Assembly (NCBI GenBank): GCA_022616415.1
Contig: JAKEEU010000278.1
Coordinates: 1 to 34,095, forward strand
Origin: Candidatus Zhuqueibacterota bacterium
GTDB taxonomy: Bacteria > Zhuqueibacterota > Zhuqueibacteria > Zhuqueibacterales > Zhuqueibacteraceae
Direction: 5' to 3'
Length of the DNA stretch: 34,095 nucleotides
Part shown: in pieces, positions 1 to 7,865 of the stretch
Layout: the number at the start of each line of letters is the position of its first letter
Position numbering within the stretch: the stretch's first letter is position 1
Program-made: the position numbers and the translations under genes
Notes under the pieces: model-generated
What the model was told of the DNA's origin: nothing
The model's input: only the letters and a program-made list of their open reading frames with translations
Database searches by the model: none

Positions 1-116
1 CAAGGTAATTTGTGTGGCGCTGTCTAATTTCTCATTGCGTTTTCAATGTTATTTTGTTACCATTACGATAATTAATACCAATTTAATTTTGCGCAGCCAC
101 TAAGTTCTATGAAGAA

Positions 117-1052
117 ATGGGAAGAGAGCGAGAAGCTGTTGGACAATACGAAAAGATTGCTGAACTCGGTGCCGGAACCAAAGAAATTCTGCAGAAACTC
201 ATTGCTTATTATGAACAAATGCAGTTATATGATAAAGCAATATCTCATTACAACAACCTAATAGAACTCAACCCTTCAGATGCCAATACTTATTATCGTT
301 TGGGAATGATCCATCTAAAAGTGGGAGATAGAAATAGTGCGAAGCGAGCATTCATAAAAGCCACTCTTGTAGATAACATGCAGTGGGACGCATATATGGC
401 ATTGGGGCAAATATATGAGCAAGAGGGTAATCTCAACGAGGCTCTTGGAGCATACCAAAAAGCAGAGAGTATTAATCCAACCGAAGAGATTCAGAAAAAT
501 ATAAAACGGGTCAAAGAAGTCATAAAAACTACTAGTCGTATTAATTTCACGTTAGAAGAAGCCTCGCAGCTTATTTATAAATCGGACATTAATGCCCTGG
601 AAGAAGTTTACCGTGAGCTTGAAGGCTTACAGAATACATATCCAGAGAAGACAACAATCGCCAATACACTTCGAAAGGTTATGGGGCGATTGTATGAACT
701 CTGGTTATTTCGTGGGGATGAACTCAAACGGAATCCGAAAGATCTACAATTAGCAATAAACGCTTATGAAAAGTCAGTCTTGTATGCTCAAACTCAAATT
801 GAAAGAGCAAAAGCATTAAAATTCAGGAGTGAAGCTGCAATAGCATTAGGTATAAAAATTCGGGCTGAAACAATTTTAGATCACGCCGAGGAGGAACTCA
901 AACGAAATAATCCTCGAGAAGCAAGAGAAAATCTCGTCGCTTTTCTTAAAATTGATCCATCTTGGCAAACAACAAGAGAACCGAGGGTTTTAGAAAAATT
1001 GATACACCTGAAATGTTTTTTGGGCGAGAGAACTATATCGAGCGAATCCTAA
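117..1052 (+). CDS. TPR-repeat protein, 5'-truncated and frameshifted remnant
   Basis: The translation is almost entirely tetratricopeptide-type helix pairs: residues 1-25, 26-60 (YYEQMQLYDKAISHY), 58-92 (YYRLGMIHLKVGDRNSAKRAF) and 92-125 (MALGQIYEQEGNLNEALGAY), then a longer helical stretch. TPRs are protein-binding scaffolds, often fused to NTPases in signalling or conflict proteins. The frame is open upstream to about 87 and encodes AATKFYEEMGRE before the first ATG at 117, so that ATG lies inside a TPR helix. The natural start is therefore probably lost and the gene is a 3' remnant. The last ~15 residues look out of frame: the next reading frame takes over with a typical TPR-to-ATPase linker (IDTPEMFFGRE), so this and the next ORF were probably one TPR-ATPase gene. 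The region is AT-richer than the rest of the window. The first 86 bases hold no gene that I can see. Confidence 0.7.
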   Translation: MGREREAVGQYEKIAELGAGTKEILQKLIAYYEQMQLYDKAISHYNNLIELNPSDANTYYRLGMIHLKVGDRNSAKRAFIKATLVDNMQWDAYMALGQIYEQEGNLNEALGAYQKAESINPTEEIQKNIKRVKEVIKTTSRINFTLEEASQLIYKSDINALEEVYRELEGLQNTYPEKTTIANTLRKVMGRLYELWLFRGDELKRNPKDLQLAINAYEKSVLYAQTQIERAKALKFRSEAAIALGIKIRAETILDHAEEELKRNNPREARENLVAFLKIDPSWQTTREPRVLEKLIHLKCFLGERTISSES

Positions 1053-1537
1053 GTGCGATCAAAAATCACAGCCTTTTGTTATATGGCGAACGAAGGATTG
1101 GTAAGACCAGTATCCTCAAACAACTTGAGCGACGATTAAATAAACCGTACTTTGTTTTCTATTCTGATCTTGAGAAAACCCCATATCATGTAATTCAAAA
1201 ATTTTGTCGCTACACACTATCTCGTTTGCACGAAGAACGCAGCAAAAGGACGCGAATCAAGCTTGAAGATGTCATGGAAGCATTTCAGAAAGATATTTTG
1301 CGCGAATACGCGGATGAATATGACAAGGTTTGGGAGAGCTTTGATGAGAATACCCGAGCTACCTTATTGGAGGTAGTGAAGAATCGGGTAACCGACCACC
1401 GTAATGCTGCAAAACTGCTGCAGCAAACTTTGCGCGCTATGCCATATGTACAAAATAACCGCCTGGTTTATTTTGAAAACTCCCATATTCAAGTTTTTTC
1501 GCTTTTCAAAGAATGGGTAATGAAAAACGCAATATGA
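962..1537 (+). CDS. STAND/AAA-like ATPase fragment with Walker A but no Walker B
   Basis: After an MFFGRE motif typical of the entry to STAND/AAA_16-type ATPase domains, residues ~42-49 (GERRIGKT) form a Walker A P-loop. The usual hhhhDE Walker B strand is absent. The sequence passes within about 60 residues to a helical, winged-helix-like tail (FDENTRATLLEVV, then SLFKEWV), and 191 residues is far below the usual ATPase core plus sensor domain. I infer an internal deletion, so ATP hydrolysis is unlikely. The ORF overlaps the TPR ORF by 91 bp in another frame, which fits a frameshift in one ancestral TPR-ATPase gene better than two real genes. Its stop overlaps the next start as ATGA (1534-1537), suggesting former translational coupling. 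The start given is only the first ATG in frame. Confidence 0.6.
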   Translation: MANNKRTEGFRKIDTPEMFFGRENYIERILSAIKNHSLLLYGERRIGKTSILKQLERRLNKPYFVFYSDLEKTPYHVIQKFCRYTLSRLHEERSKRTRIKLEDVMEAFQKDILREYADEYDKVWESFDENTRATLLEVVKNRVTDHRNAAKLLQQTLRAMPYVQNNRLVYFENSHIQVFSLFKEWVMKNAI

Positions 1538-2562
1538 AAGAGAATCCTTATACACTGATGCCGGTATCAGGTGAAGCTTTCGTTGGCAGAAAGGATTTGC
1601 TTGAAGAGTTGTTGGACGACTCTTCTCGTCATTTGCTCATTGGTGCGCCACGTATCGGTAAAACTTCCGTTCTCAAGCAGGTGCAGTATCTCGCCCATCA
1701 AAGACATCAACCGGCTTTCTATTTGTCACTTGAAGGCGTCGTCAACTATGAGGAGCTGCAAACCAGTGTCTATCGACACTTGCGCAGGGAAAAATTCAAG
1801 TGGTTTGATTTTGAGCGCATTGGCTTCGATCCACGTTCTTTTGAAAAGGAAAACTTTTTCGATGCGCTTTTCGATTTGGATGAAAAATTAGATGGACAGT
1901 CGTTGTTCTTGCTTTTTGACGAAGCCCAAGTGCTGGTGGAAATTGGCCGACAAGCTCCGGCCTTTTTGCAAAAGTGGCGTGGCGCTCTGGCGAGCCTTCG
2001 TAGCCTCAAAACGATTTTCGCTGCGTTTCCGCGCATTTTGCAAGTAAATGAATTGTTCGAGGAGACGTCACCATTCACCAGTGGCTTGCCAATCGAATAT
2101 CTTTCCGTTTTCACTGCTTCCGAAGCAGAAGAGTTCATTAGGCGTCCTGGAATCAAAATCCAATCGGCGCAAATGGCGGAAATCTTTGAATGCACCGGCC
2201 GCCACCCGTTTTTTCTGCAAATTTTATGCGGCGCGCTTTATACGAATGGGACATTGGCAAAGCTCACACCGGAAAAGTTCCGTGCAGCCTACAACTCTGT
2301 TCCGCTGCATGGCATTTTGCTGCACGCTTTTAATACTTTAAGCGACGAAGAGAAGGCGGTCATGCAGGCCGTTCATCAAAAAGATACTGCAAGTTTGCAA
2401 ATATTGCGTTCCGAGTTTCCAACCTCGCGGTCTCTGGAATCGATCTTGGATAGAATGGTCAGTTATGGCTACTTGAAAAAAGCCAGCGGCGGCTACAAAA
2501 TCATCAATGCATTTTGGAGCAAATGGCTGAAAGAAGAAATGCCGGAGCCTGTGGCGGCATGA
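1534..2562 (+). CDS. STAND/AAA-like ATPase, apparently complete
   Basis: This is a 342-residue P-loop ATPase. An FVGRKDLLEELL entry motif (16-27) is followed by Walker A GAPRIGKT (37-44), a Walker B strand LFLLFDEAQ with the acidic pair near residues 129-130, a sensor-like strand (LKTIFAAFPRI), a lid with RRPG, and a C-terminal winged-helix-like segment (SLESILDRMVSYGYLKK). Such proteins act as regulatory switches. No effector domain follows, so this copy may be the regulator in the cluster. I chose ATG 1534 over ATG 1513 because it overlaps the preceding stop as ATGA and gives an N-terminus (MKENPY) matching the downstream paralogue (MVNPYD). The downstream gene is a clear tandem paralogue starting 29 bp later. 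The biological role is unknown; a defence role is inference. Confidence 0.75.
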   Translation: MKENPYTLMPVSGEAFVGRKDLLEELLDDSSRHLLIGAPRIGKTSVLKQVQYLAHQRHQPAFYLSLEGVVNYEELQTSVYRHLRREKFKWFDFERIGFDPRSFEKENFFDALFDLDEKLDGQSLFLLFDEAQVLVEIGRQAPAFLQKWRGALASLRSLKTIFAAFPRILQVNELFEETSPFTSGLPIEYLSVFTASEAEEFIRRPGIKIQSAQMAEIFECTGRHPFFLQILCGALYTNGTLAKLTPEKFRAAYNSVPLHGILLHAFNTLSDEEKAVMQAVHQKDTASLQILRSEFPTSRSLESILDRMVSYGYLKKASGGYKIINAFWSKWLKEEMPEPVAA

Positions 2563-2591
2563 GGTGAATCTTGACACAAACCGGAGGGAAA

Positions 2592-3830
2592 ATGGTCAAT
2601 CCTTATGATACACGACCGGTATGGGATGACAGGTTTGTTGGACGGAAGGAAATTCTTGATGAATTGCTTGCGTCGCCAGCGAATTCTCTGATTATTGGTG
2701 CTCGCCGCATCGGGAAAAGCTCTCTGCTTCGACATCTGCAATGGCTCCTGGAGGCGCAAAGTGTGCCGGCGTTTTACATTTCCCTTGAATTGGCGGGCAC
2801 TCCTCAGGAATTGACTTCGGTCCTATGTCGGGTCTTTGCAGCGCAGAAATCCCGCTTTGATTTTGCCGGTATCGGATTTGATTTGAACCAGTTTCGGCAG
2901 GCTGACTGCTTGGAGATGCTGTCGGCTTTGGATGGCAAGCTGAACGGTCAGCCTTTTTTCTTGCTCTTCGACGAAGCCGAGCAACTGGTCAAATTCGCAA
3001 AAAACGACCCCGATTTCGTCAGTAAATTGCGTGGCACATTACAAGGCGCTACAAATCTCAAATCCATTCTCGCCGCCTCTCCACTCATATTCGAGGTCAC
3101 CGAATTTACGCAGACTTCGCCAACCTCGTCTTTTTTCAACGGATTCAATCAAATTCTGTTACCCGTTCTATTAGAAACCGAGGCCGAAGAATTGGTTCGA
3201 CGGCCTCAGATGAAAGTCTCTGATCGTCAGCTTGAAAAAATTTTCGAGCATACCCACTTTCACCCCTATTTGATTCAGCTTTTGTGCAATGTCCTTTTTA
3301 ATTATGGCAGGCTGCTGTCAGTCACTAATGAAAGGTTGAGGCATGCCCATCGCAAAGGCAATTTGGATTTGGTCTTTTTGAATGCTTTTAAAATGCTTTC
3401 TTCCGAGGAGAAATCAATTCTTCGATTCATCAGCCAGAAAAGCGCATTGACATCAAGTAAGCTAAAAGCATTGATTCGATCTCGAAAGACGATCGAGCTT
3501 TCACTTGCAAACCTGATAACTTACGGTCACTTGAAAAAGACCGGAAGGACTTACGATATAGCTAATTCTTTCTTGTATGAATGGCTGAAAACAGCTCCAC
3601 AGCTTGGCGACGAAATTCGTCGAACAACCATAAAGATGGATCCGAAATTATGCTTCGTCGCCATGCCTTTTGCCAAAGAGTTTACCGATGTTTATGAATC
3701 CGCCATCGAACCCGCTGTTAAAGAGTGTGGTTACGAATGCCTGCGAATTGACAGAAAGCCAACCAATAAAAGGATTACTGACGAGATTCCCGAGGCGATT
3801 CAGTCAGCTTGTTTTGTCATTCCGGCTTGA
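2592..3830 (+). CDS. STAND/AAA-like ATPase with truncated C-terminal TIR/deoxyribosyltransferase-like domain
   Basis: 412 residues. The ATPase half has FVGRKEIL (15-22), Walker A GARRIGKS (36-43), Walker B FFLLFDEAE with the acidic pair at about 127-128, and a winged-helix segment ending near 335. Residues ~348-412 begin a second domain, LCFVAMPFAKEFTDVYESAI, then GYECLRID and an I..EI..AI pattern. This is the N-terminal half of a Rossmann-like domain seen in TIR-like or nucleoside-deoxyribosyltransferase-like effectors. The family normally continues with an ADLT..NPNVfYElG block. Here the frame ends at SACFVIPA just where that block should begin, so the effector is cut in half. ATG 2592 is chosen over upstream TTG because GGAGGG lies 3-8 bases before it. 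It overlaps the convergent gene at 3817-3830. An ATPase sensor plus effector layout suggests an anti-phage STAND protein, by inference. Confidence 0.75.
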   Translation: MVNPYDTRPVWDDRFVGRKEILDELLASPANSLIIGARRIGKSSLLRHLQWLLEAQSVPAFYISLELAGTPQELTSVLCRVFAAQKSRFDFAGIGFDLNQFRQADCLEMLSALDGKLNGQPFFLLFDEAEQLVKFAKNDPDFVSKLRGTLQGATNLKSILAASPLIFEVTEFTQTSPTSSFFNGFNQILLPVLLETEAEELVRRPQMKVSDRQLEKIFEHTHFHPYLIQLLCNVLFNYGRLLSVTNERLRHAHRKGNLDLVFLNAFKMLSSEEKSILRFISQKSALTSSKLKALIRSRKTIELSLANLITYGHLKKTGRTYDIANSFLYEWLKTAPQLGDEIRRTTIKMDPKLCFVAMPFAKEFTDVYESAIEPAVKECGYECLRIDRKPTNKRITDEIPEAIQSACFVIPA

Positions 3831-4371
3831 CGTTTAGTGCCTTATATTTATTTTCCCGTATTTTTCTCTGCATCTCATCCAGGCGTTTTTGATACACGCC
3901 GGCGGCGGCTTGCACCGATTGTTTCTGCTCGAGCAATTTGATCATACGATCCAAGGCGGTGATTTTTTGATCGACGTAAGCGATGTCCGGCGCAGCGGCA
4001 TTGGCGGCGTTGAGTTGCACCGAGGATTGTTCGAGGCTGGTCAGGGCTTGCCATTGCTTCAATTTGGCTTCCAACGAGGCCTGCAGCATCTGTGAGATCG
4101 CATTGGCCTCCTCGGGCGTTATGGCCGAATGGGTTTCCGGCAGCGTTGCGGGCGCTGATGACTCAGTTTCCGGCGAGGAGGATTTTTCGGCCAAGCTTGC
4201 GGCTGACAACGACGCCATTTGCGGCGCCGGCACCTCGTTATTCTCTGCTGTGCTTTGGGCGTTTTGAGCAAAACTATTTGATTTCACCACAGCAAACGAT
4301 AACCCCAAGAGCAGTGAAATGCGCAAGACTTGGGCGACGGTGCTCCCGCTCCGTGAGATCAAACGTTTCAT
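3817..4371 (-). CDS. Exported coiled-coil protein of unknown function
   Basis: 184 residues on the minus strand. A basic start (MKRLISRSG) and hydrophobic core (VLRISLLLGLSFAVV) followed by SFAQN indicate a Sec signal peptide cleaved near residue 36. The mature protein has a low-complexity Ala/Ser/Glu/Pro stretch (about 40-85), then a predicted helical, coiled-coil-prone region (about 90-180) rich in Gln, Leu, Lys and Ala. No family is recognised. A GAGG Shine-Dalgarno core lies just before the start on the minus strand. The gene is divergent from the coiled-coil gene at 4698, and the two may share a promoter region and function in the periplasm. Its stop lies within the truncated end of the convergent ATPase gene, so its own 3' end may also have been shaped by that junction. 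Confidence 0.65.
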   Translation of the reverse strand: MKRLISRSGSTVAQVLRISLLLGLSFAVVKSNSFAQNAQSTAENNEVPAPQMASLSAASLAEKSSSPETESSAPATLPETHSAITPEEANAISQMLQASLEAKLKQWQALTSLEQSSVQLNAANAAAPDIAYVDQKITALDRMIKLLEQKQSVQAAAGVYQKRLDEMQRKIRENKYKALNVKPE

Positions 4372-4697
4372 GGCGCTGTCCTCAATCTAAAATGGTGATG
4401 ACAAAAAACTATTTGGTTGACGATAGCTCCCGGCAAAAAAATGTCAGCCTGTATGCCGGTTGGTCCGTTGCAAACTTTTTTGCAAAGAATCGGCTCGGCA
4501 GGGATCAAAGCAATAAAAGGGCCAGGATTTAACACGCTGTTTAATATGAACGCGTTTGCAGCGGCATTCTCGTGCAAATACAAAATTGTACGAAAGCCGC
4601 GATTGAGTTACAGGTTTGTTAAAGGACGGTGGAACAGTATTTGTAAAATAAGTTTAGGAAATCGCCAAGTCAAACTTTAAAATGACTCATTGCGCCC
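4372..4697. other. Divergent intergenic region, probable promoter zone
   Basis: 326 bases between divergently transcribed exported-protein genes. Short ORFs here have no recognisable protein features. The region must carry promoters for both directions, but I see no convincing -35/-10 or Bacteroidota-type TTTG/TAnnTTTG pair that I would commit to. It contains one short perfect inverted repeat, listed separately. Confidence 0.4.
4468..4485. repeat. Short perfect inverted repeat TTGCAAA-N4-TTTGCAA
   Basis: Two 7-base arms separated by CTTT, inside the divergent intergenic region. It could be an operator for a dimeric regulator or a small hairpin. No T-tract follows, so it is not a good terminator. 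Function unknown. Confidence 0.35.
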
Positions 4698-5711
4698 ATG
4701 CAAAACATCAAAAAAATCATTCGATTGTTGTCGTTGACGGCGCTGGTTGGTTTGCCTTTGTTCGCGCAAACGCCGGAAAGAGGCAAATTGCAAGAAGAGG
4801 TGGGGAATATATCCACCCATTTGGCGCGCTTACGACAGCAGCAGCAAAGCCTTTCGCAGCAAGCAGATAGCCTCGCTCGCGATATTCAGCGCCGCAAGCA
4901 GCAATCGCCTTCGCTGCTGCAAGATCGCAGCCTGAACGCGGCGTTGCGTTTTTCCCAGACGCTTGCCGACAGCATGCAGCAACTGCAGCAAGAGGAGAAT
5001 CGCGTTGATCGCCTGCTCCGTCAAAAAGCTGAACAATTGCTCAAAATTTTGAATGAAGAGATCGCGCGTCTCGCCAATGACGGTGAGAAGCTCAAGCGCG
5101 AGAAAAATTCCAAGCAACGCGAGCAAGTTAAAGCCGAGTTGCTGGAATGCCGCGAATGGCAACGGCGCTGCCAGGCTCTTCTGGAGCAACCGCCGCCGGC
5201 GATCATCATCTACGAAGTCGAAGTCAAGTCGGAAGATTCGCCGGAAACGTTGCGCCGCAAGGCCGATTTTCTGCGCGATCAGTCGGATCGGCTGCGCCGG
5301 GAAGTGAAACGTCTCGACGGTAAAATCGCCGAGATCAAAGACGAGACCCAGGTGCGCGAGCGCATGACGGATTTTACCGACGAGTTGGCGTTGCTCGATC
5401 CGAACCGCGAAGGTGTGTCCAGTAGCGCGTCGTCCTTCGGCGCTTCGCGAGGTGATAATTCTGCTGCACCGAGCACTGATTTTGATGTTGAGCGCATTGC
5501 CAGCAAAAACCTGACCTTGCCGCTATCGCAATTCGCTTGGCCGGGCAACGTCGGAGATTTGTCATTCGACGATTTGGAGCGTTGGCGCAGTGCGCTCGAT
5601 CAGCAAAAAAAGCGGCGCCAGGCGCAAGCCGACAGTCTCGCGCAACGGGCGCGTGACATCGAACAGTTGATTGAAAATCAGCTCAAGTCTGCCGGAGAGA
5701 AACGCCAATAA
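4698..5711 (+). CDS. Exported coiled-coil protein of unknown function
   Basis: 337 residues. The N-terminus MQNIKKIIRLLSLTALVGLPLFAQT is a clear Sec signal peptide with cleavage after LFA. Residues ~28-75 (RLRQQQQSLSQQADSLARD), ~80-150 and ~175-225 are strongly heptad-like and rich in Gln, Arg and Leu, so long coiled coils are expected. A Ser/Asp-rich linker (~235-265) precedes a short folded segment with LPLSQFAWPGNVGDLSFDDL and a final helix. No family is recognised. The outer-membrane barrel gene follows after 4 bp, so the two are very likely co-transcribed. A periplasmic scaffold or partner of the barrel is a reasonable inference. There is no obvious Shine-Dalgarno before the ATG, but the signal peptide supports this start. 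Confidence 0.75.
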   Translation: MQNIKKIIRLLSLTALVGLPLFAQTPERGKLQEEVGNISTHLARLRQQQQSLSQQADSLARDIQRRKQQSPSLLQDRSLNAALRFSQTLADSMQQLQQEENRVDRLLRQKAEQLLKILNEEIARLANDGEKLKREKNSKQREQVKAELLECREWQRRCQALLEQPPPAIIIYEVEVKSEDSPETLRRKADFLRDQSDRLRREVKRLDGKIAEIKDETQVRERMTDFTDELALLDPNREGVSSSASSFGASRGDNSAAPSTDFDVERIASKNLTLPLSQFAWPGNVGDLSFDDLERWRSALDQQKKRRQAQADSLAQRARDIEQLIENQLKSAGEKRQ

Positions 5712-5715
5712 ATAA

Positions 5716-6867
5716 ATGGAAAGATGGTTTGCAGGTGGCTTGGCATTCTTGTCGGCGGCAACTGTCGTGTGCAGCCAAAGCTTTTATGGCTTGAGCCACA
5801 CGGCTTTACATATGCGCGCGCCACAGCTTGCCGATCACCTTGGCGATCAACCCCTCACTCGCGGCCAGGCGGTAAATACGAAATGGCGATTGGCGCACCG
5901 GCTGCAAGGCGGATGGGAATATGACAGCAACATCTACGAGACGAGCGCGCAACGCACCACGAGCGGCTCGGCGCGTTTTCTCTTGAGCACGCGCGGCGAT
6001 CGCCGCAACGAACGCTGGCAAATTAATTATGCGTATGCCGCGGTGCTGCAGAATTATCCCCGCTACGGAGACGAAAACAAGCTGAGCCATGACCTCGACG
6101 GACAAGTTGCAGTAAGATTATGCCGTTGGTTGCAATTGTCGTCAAAGGCGAATGCCACGCTGAAATTGTATTTGGAAAATACCGCGGATTACGCCACCAC
6201 CTTGGACAATTTGATGGCAAGCATAAGCTTGCCGCATAAAATCCTGGCGGATTTGAGCTTCGAAACCGGCCAGCTCGATTATGCCGAAACCGGTATTTAT
6301 GATTTTGATTTCACGTTTCGCGGTGCGGAGCTCGTGTTGCGCCGGACGCTGACGCCAAGCAGCACGCTCGAAACCACCCTCAACCGCCGGGTGGTGCGCT
6401 ACGAACGCCGGGCGCGTGCGTATGGCCCAAGTCAGCAACTGGAAGACAAGGCCGAACTCCAGCGTGACGTGCTCACGACTTTTCGCACGGCGATGACTTA
6501 TGGCCGCAAGCTGGTGACGCAGGTTGCCGTCGAAGCGCAGATCAATCGCTCCAACAGTTTTGGCTATGATTTCACGCGGTTTCGCGCCAGCGGTTTGTTG
6601 GGATTTCGCCCGGCGAGAAACTGGCTGCTGCGCGCCGCCGGCACCTTGCAGCGCAAACGCTACCGCGACGATCTGGCGCGCCTCAACATTCGCGATCTCG
6701 ACACTGAGCGCGAACAGAGCAATTTTTTAGTGGTCGATCTCAGCCGCGACTTTTCTCCGGAGATTTCCTTGATCGCGCGCGCCGCGGTTTATAATAATGA
6801 ATCCACCGTGCCCGGCGTGTTCTATCGCAAGATGCTTTATTTTACGGGATTGGAGGTTCGTTTATAG
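5716..6867 (+). CDS. Predicted outer-membrane beta-barrel protein
   Basis: 383 residues starting with a hydrophobic leader (MERWFAGGLAFLSAATVVCS) that is probably a signal peptide. From about residue 55 the chain alternates polar and hydrophobic residues in strands separated by charged turns, for example WRLAHRLQGGWEYDSN, WQINYAYAAVLQNYPRY, LVLRRTLTPSSTLETTL and SLIARAAVYNNES. The last residues, YFTGLEVRL, end in alternating aromatic/aliphatic positions as expected of a C-terminal beta-signal. About 14-18 strands would fit the length, but the number is a guess. It starts 4 bp after the coiled-coil gene. The substrate is unknown; the pair may form a cell-envelope complex. Confidence 0.72.
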   Translation: MERWFAGGLAFLSAATVVCSQSFYGLSHTALHMRAPQLADHLGDQPLTRGQAVNTKWRLAHRLQGGWEYDSNIYETSAQRTTSGSARFLLSTRGDRRNERWQINYAYAAVLQNYPRYGDENKLSHDLDGQVAVRLCRWLQLSSKANATLKLYLENTADYATTLDNLMASISLPHKILADLSFETGQLDYAETGIYDFDFTFRGAELVLRRTLTPSSTLETTLNRRVVRYERRARAYGPSQQLEDKAELQRDVLTTFRTAMTYGRKLVTQVAVEAQINRSNSFGYDFTRFRASGLLGFRPARNWLLRAAGTLQRKRYRDDLARLNIRDLDTEREQSNFLVVDLSRDFSPEISLIARAAVYNNESTVPGVFYRKMLYFTGLEVRL

Positions 6868-6902
6868 AAAAGGCCAAGTTATGAAACGCCAAAATAGCGG
6901 AC

Positions 6903-7418
6903 TTGCCGTATTTTGCCAATACGCAATTTCAAGCCGTGGACCTGCCTTATGGCGACGGTGATTTCAGCATGACGATTTTGCTTCCCAGCCCGCAAACGCC
7001 GATCGATGCTCTCGTCGCCGATTTACAACACGGGAATTGGCAGCTTTGGACAAAGAGTTTTGCCAAACAAACCGGCAATTTGTCGTTGCCCAAGTTTCTT
7101 CTCGAATATGACTTGACGTTGAATGACGTCCTGAAAGCACTGGGAACGGCAATCGCTTTTTCTCCGGATCAAGCGGACTTTACCAAAATGGATAAACAGG
7201 GTGGGTTGTTTATCAGTAAAGTCAAGCACAAAACTTTTGTCGAAGTAAATGAAGAAGGCACGGAAGCGGCCGCCGTCACTTCGGTTGAAATTGGCCGGAC
7301 GTCTATTGGTGACGCCTTTGCGATGCGCGTTGATCGCCCGTTTGTCTTCGTGATTCGTGAGAATCATTCCGGAACCATACTTTTTGTTGGGAAGATTGTA
7401 GAACCGAATTTGAAGTAA
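6903..7418 (+). CDS. Serpin C-terminal half, probable pseudogene
   Basis: The 171-residue frame is unmistakably the C-terminal part of a serpin: FQAVDLPYGDGDFSMTILLP, then KFLLEYDLTLNDVLKALG, then KTFVEVNEEGTEAAAVTSVE (hinge and start of the reactive-centre loop), then DRPFVFVIRENHSGTILFVG. A full serpin is about 370-400 residues, so more than half is missing. The hinge GTEAAAVT is the inhibitory type, with small residues at P12-P9. The frame opens at TTG with no good start. In another frame ATG 6881 encodes MKRQ, which resembles the serpin residues expected just before this segment, so a frameshift near 6890-6903 is likely on top of the large 5' deletion. It lies 13-35 bp after the barrel gene. 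Without the N-terminal helices and sheet it cannot fold as an inhibitor. Confidence 0.85.
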   Translation: MPYFANTQFQAVDLPYGDGDFSMTILLPSPQTPIDALVADLQHGNWQLWTKSFAKQTGNLSLPKFLLEYDLTLNDVLKALGTAIAFSPDQADFTKMDKQGGLFISKVKHKTFVEVNEEGTEAAAVTSVEIGRTSIGDAFAMRVDRPFVFVIRENHSGTILFVGKIVEPNLK

Positions 7419-7443
7419 GAACAAAACCAAAGAAAGGCGTGAA

Positions 7444-7779
7444 ATGCAAGCTCGTTTGCAGATGCATCGCTTTTGGCGGCAAAGCTATTTTGCCGTGCTC
7501 ATTCTCTGCGCGGCCATGCTCGGCTGTGAGTCTAAAATCAACAGCGTGACCGGCGATGATATGGAATTTAGGACGATTGCCTGGAATTACATCACCGAAC
7601 CGGAGAAAGCGACGGTGACAGGGGACTGGCGTACTGCCAAAGTCCAGACCACACAATGGAACGATAAAACCGCCGTATCCGTGACTTTTAATACGACGGA
7701 TGATGCGCTGCTCGGCCCGATCGTCATCATGATCGATCCGCCAACGAAAAAGGTCGTGCAGCAACTTCCGCGATTTTAA
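7444..7779 (+). CDS. Small predicted lipoprotein
   Basis: 111 residues. A basic N-terminus and hydrophobic stretch (FAVLILCAAMLGCES) end in a lipobox-like AMLGC, so lipid attachment at about Cys 28 is likely. Starting at the internal Met 7 (MHRFWRQ) is also possible. The mature part is about 80 residues, predicted beta-rich (TVTGDWRTAKVQTTQWNDKTAVSVTF), and no family is recognised. An AAAGAAAGG Shine-Dalgarno-like run precedes the ATG. It lies between the serpin remnant and the BsuPI-like lipoprotein, 86 bp upstream of the latter's preferred start. Confidence 0.65.
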   Translation: MQARLQMHRFWRQSYFAVLILCAAMLGCESKINSVTGDDMEFRTIAWNYITEPEKATVTGDWRTAKVQTTQWNDKTAVSVTFNTTDDALLGPIVIMIDPPTKKVVQQLPRF

Positions 7780-7865
7780 CTTTATCTGAGGCAAAAACAA
7801 TGTTCACAAATGCAACCCCAAAATTCAGCATGTGCCATCACAACATCAGCAGGATATTCAACACG

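Noticed and set aside
4417..4680. Plus-strand 87-codon frame in the divergent intergenic region
   Set aside because: No Shine-Dalgarno, no signal peptide, unusual composition and overlap with the probable promoter zone.
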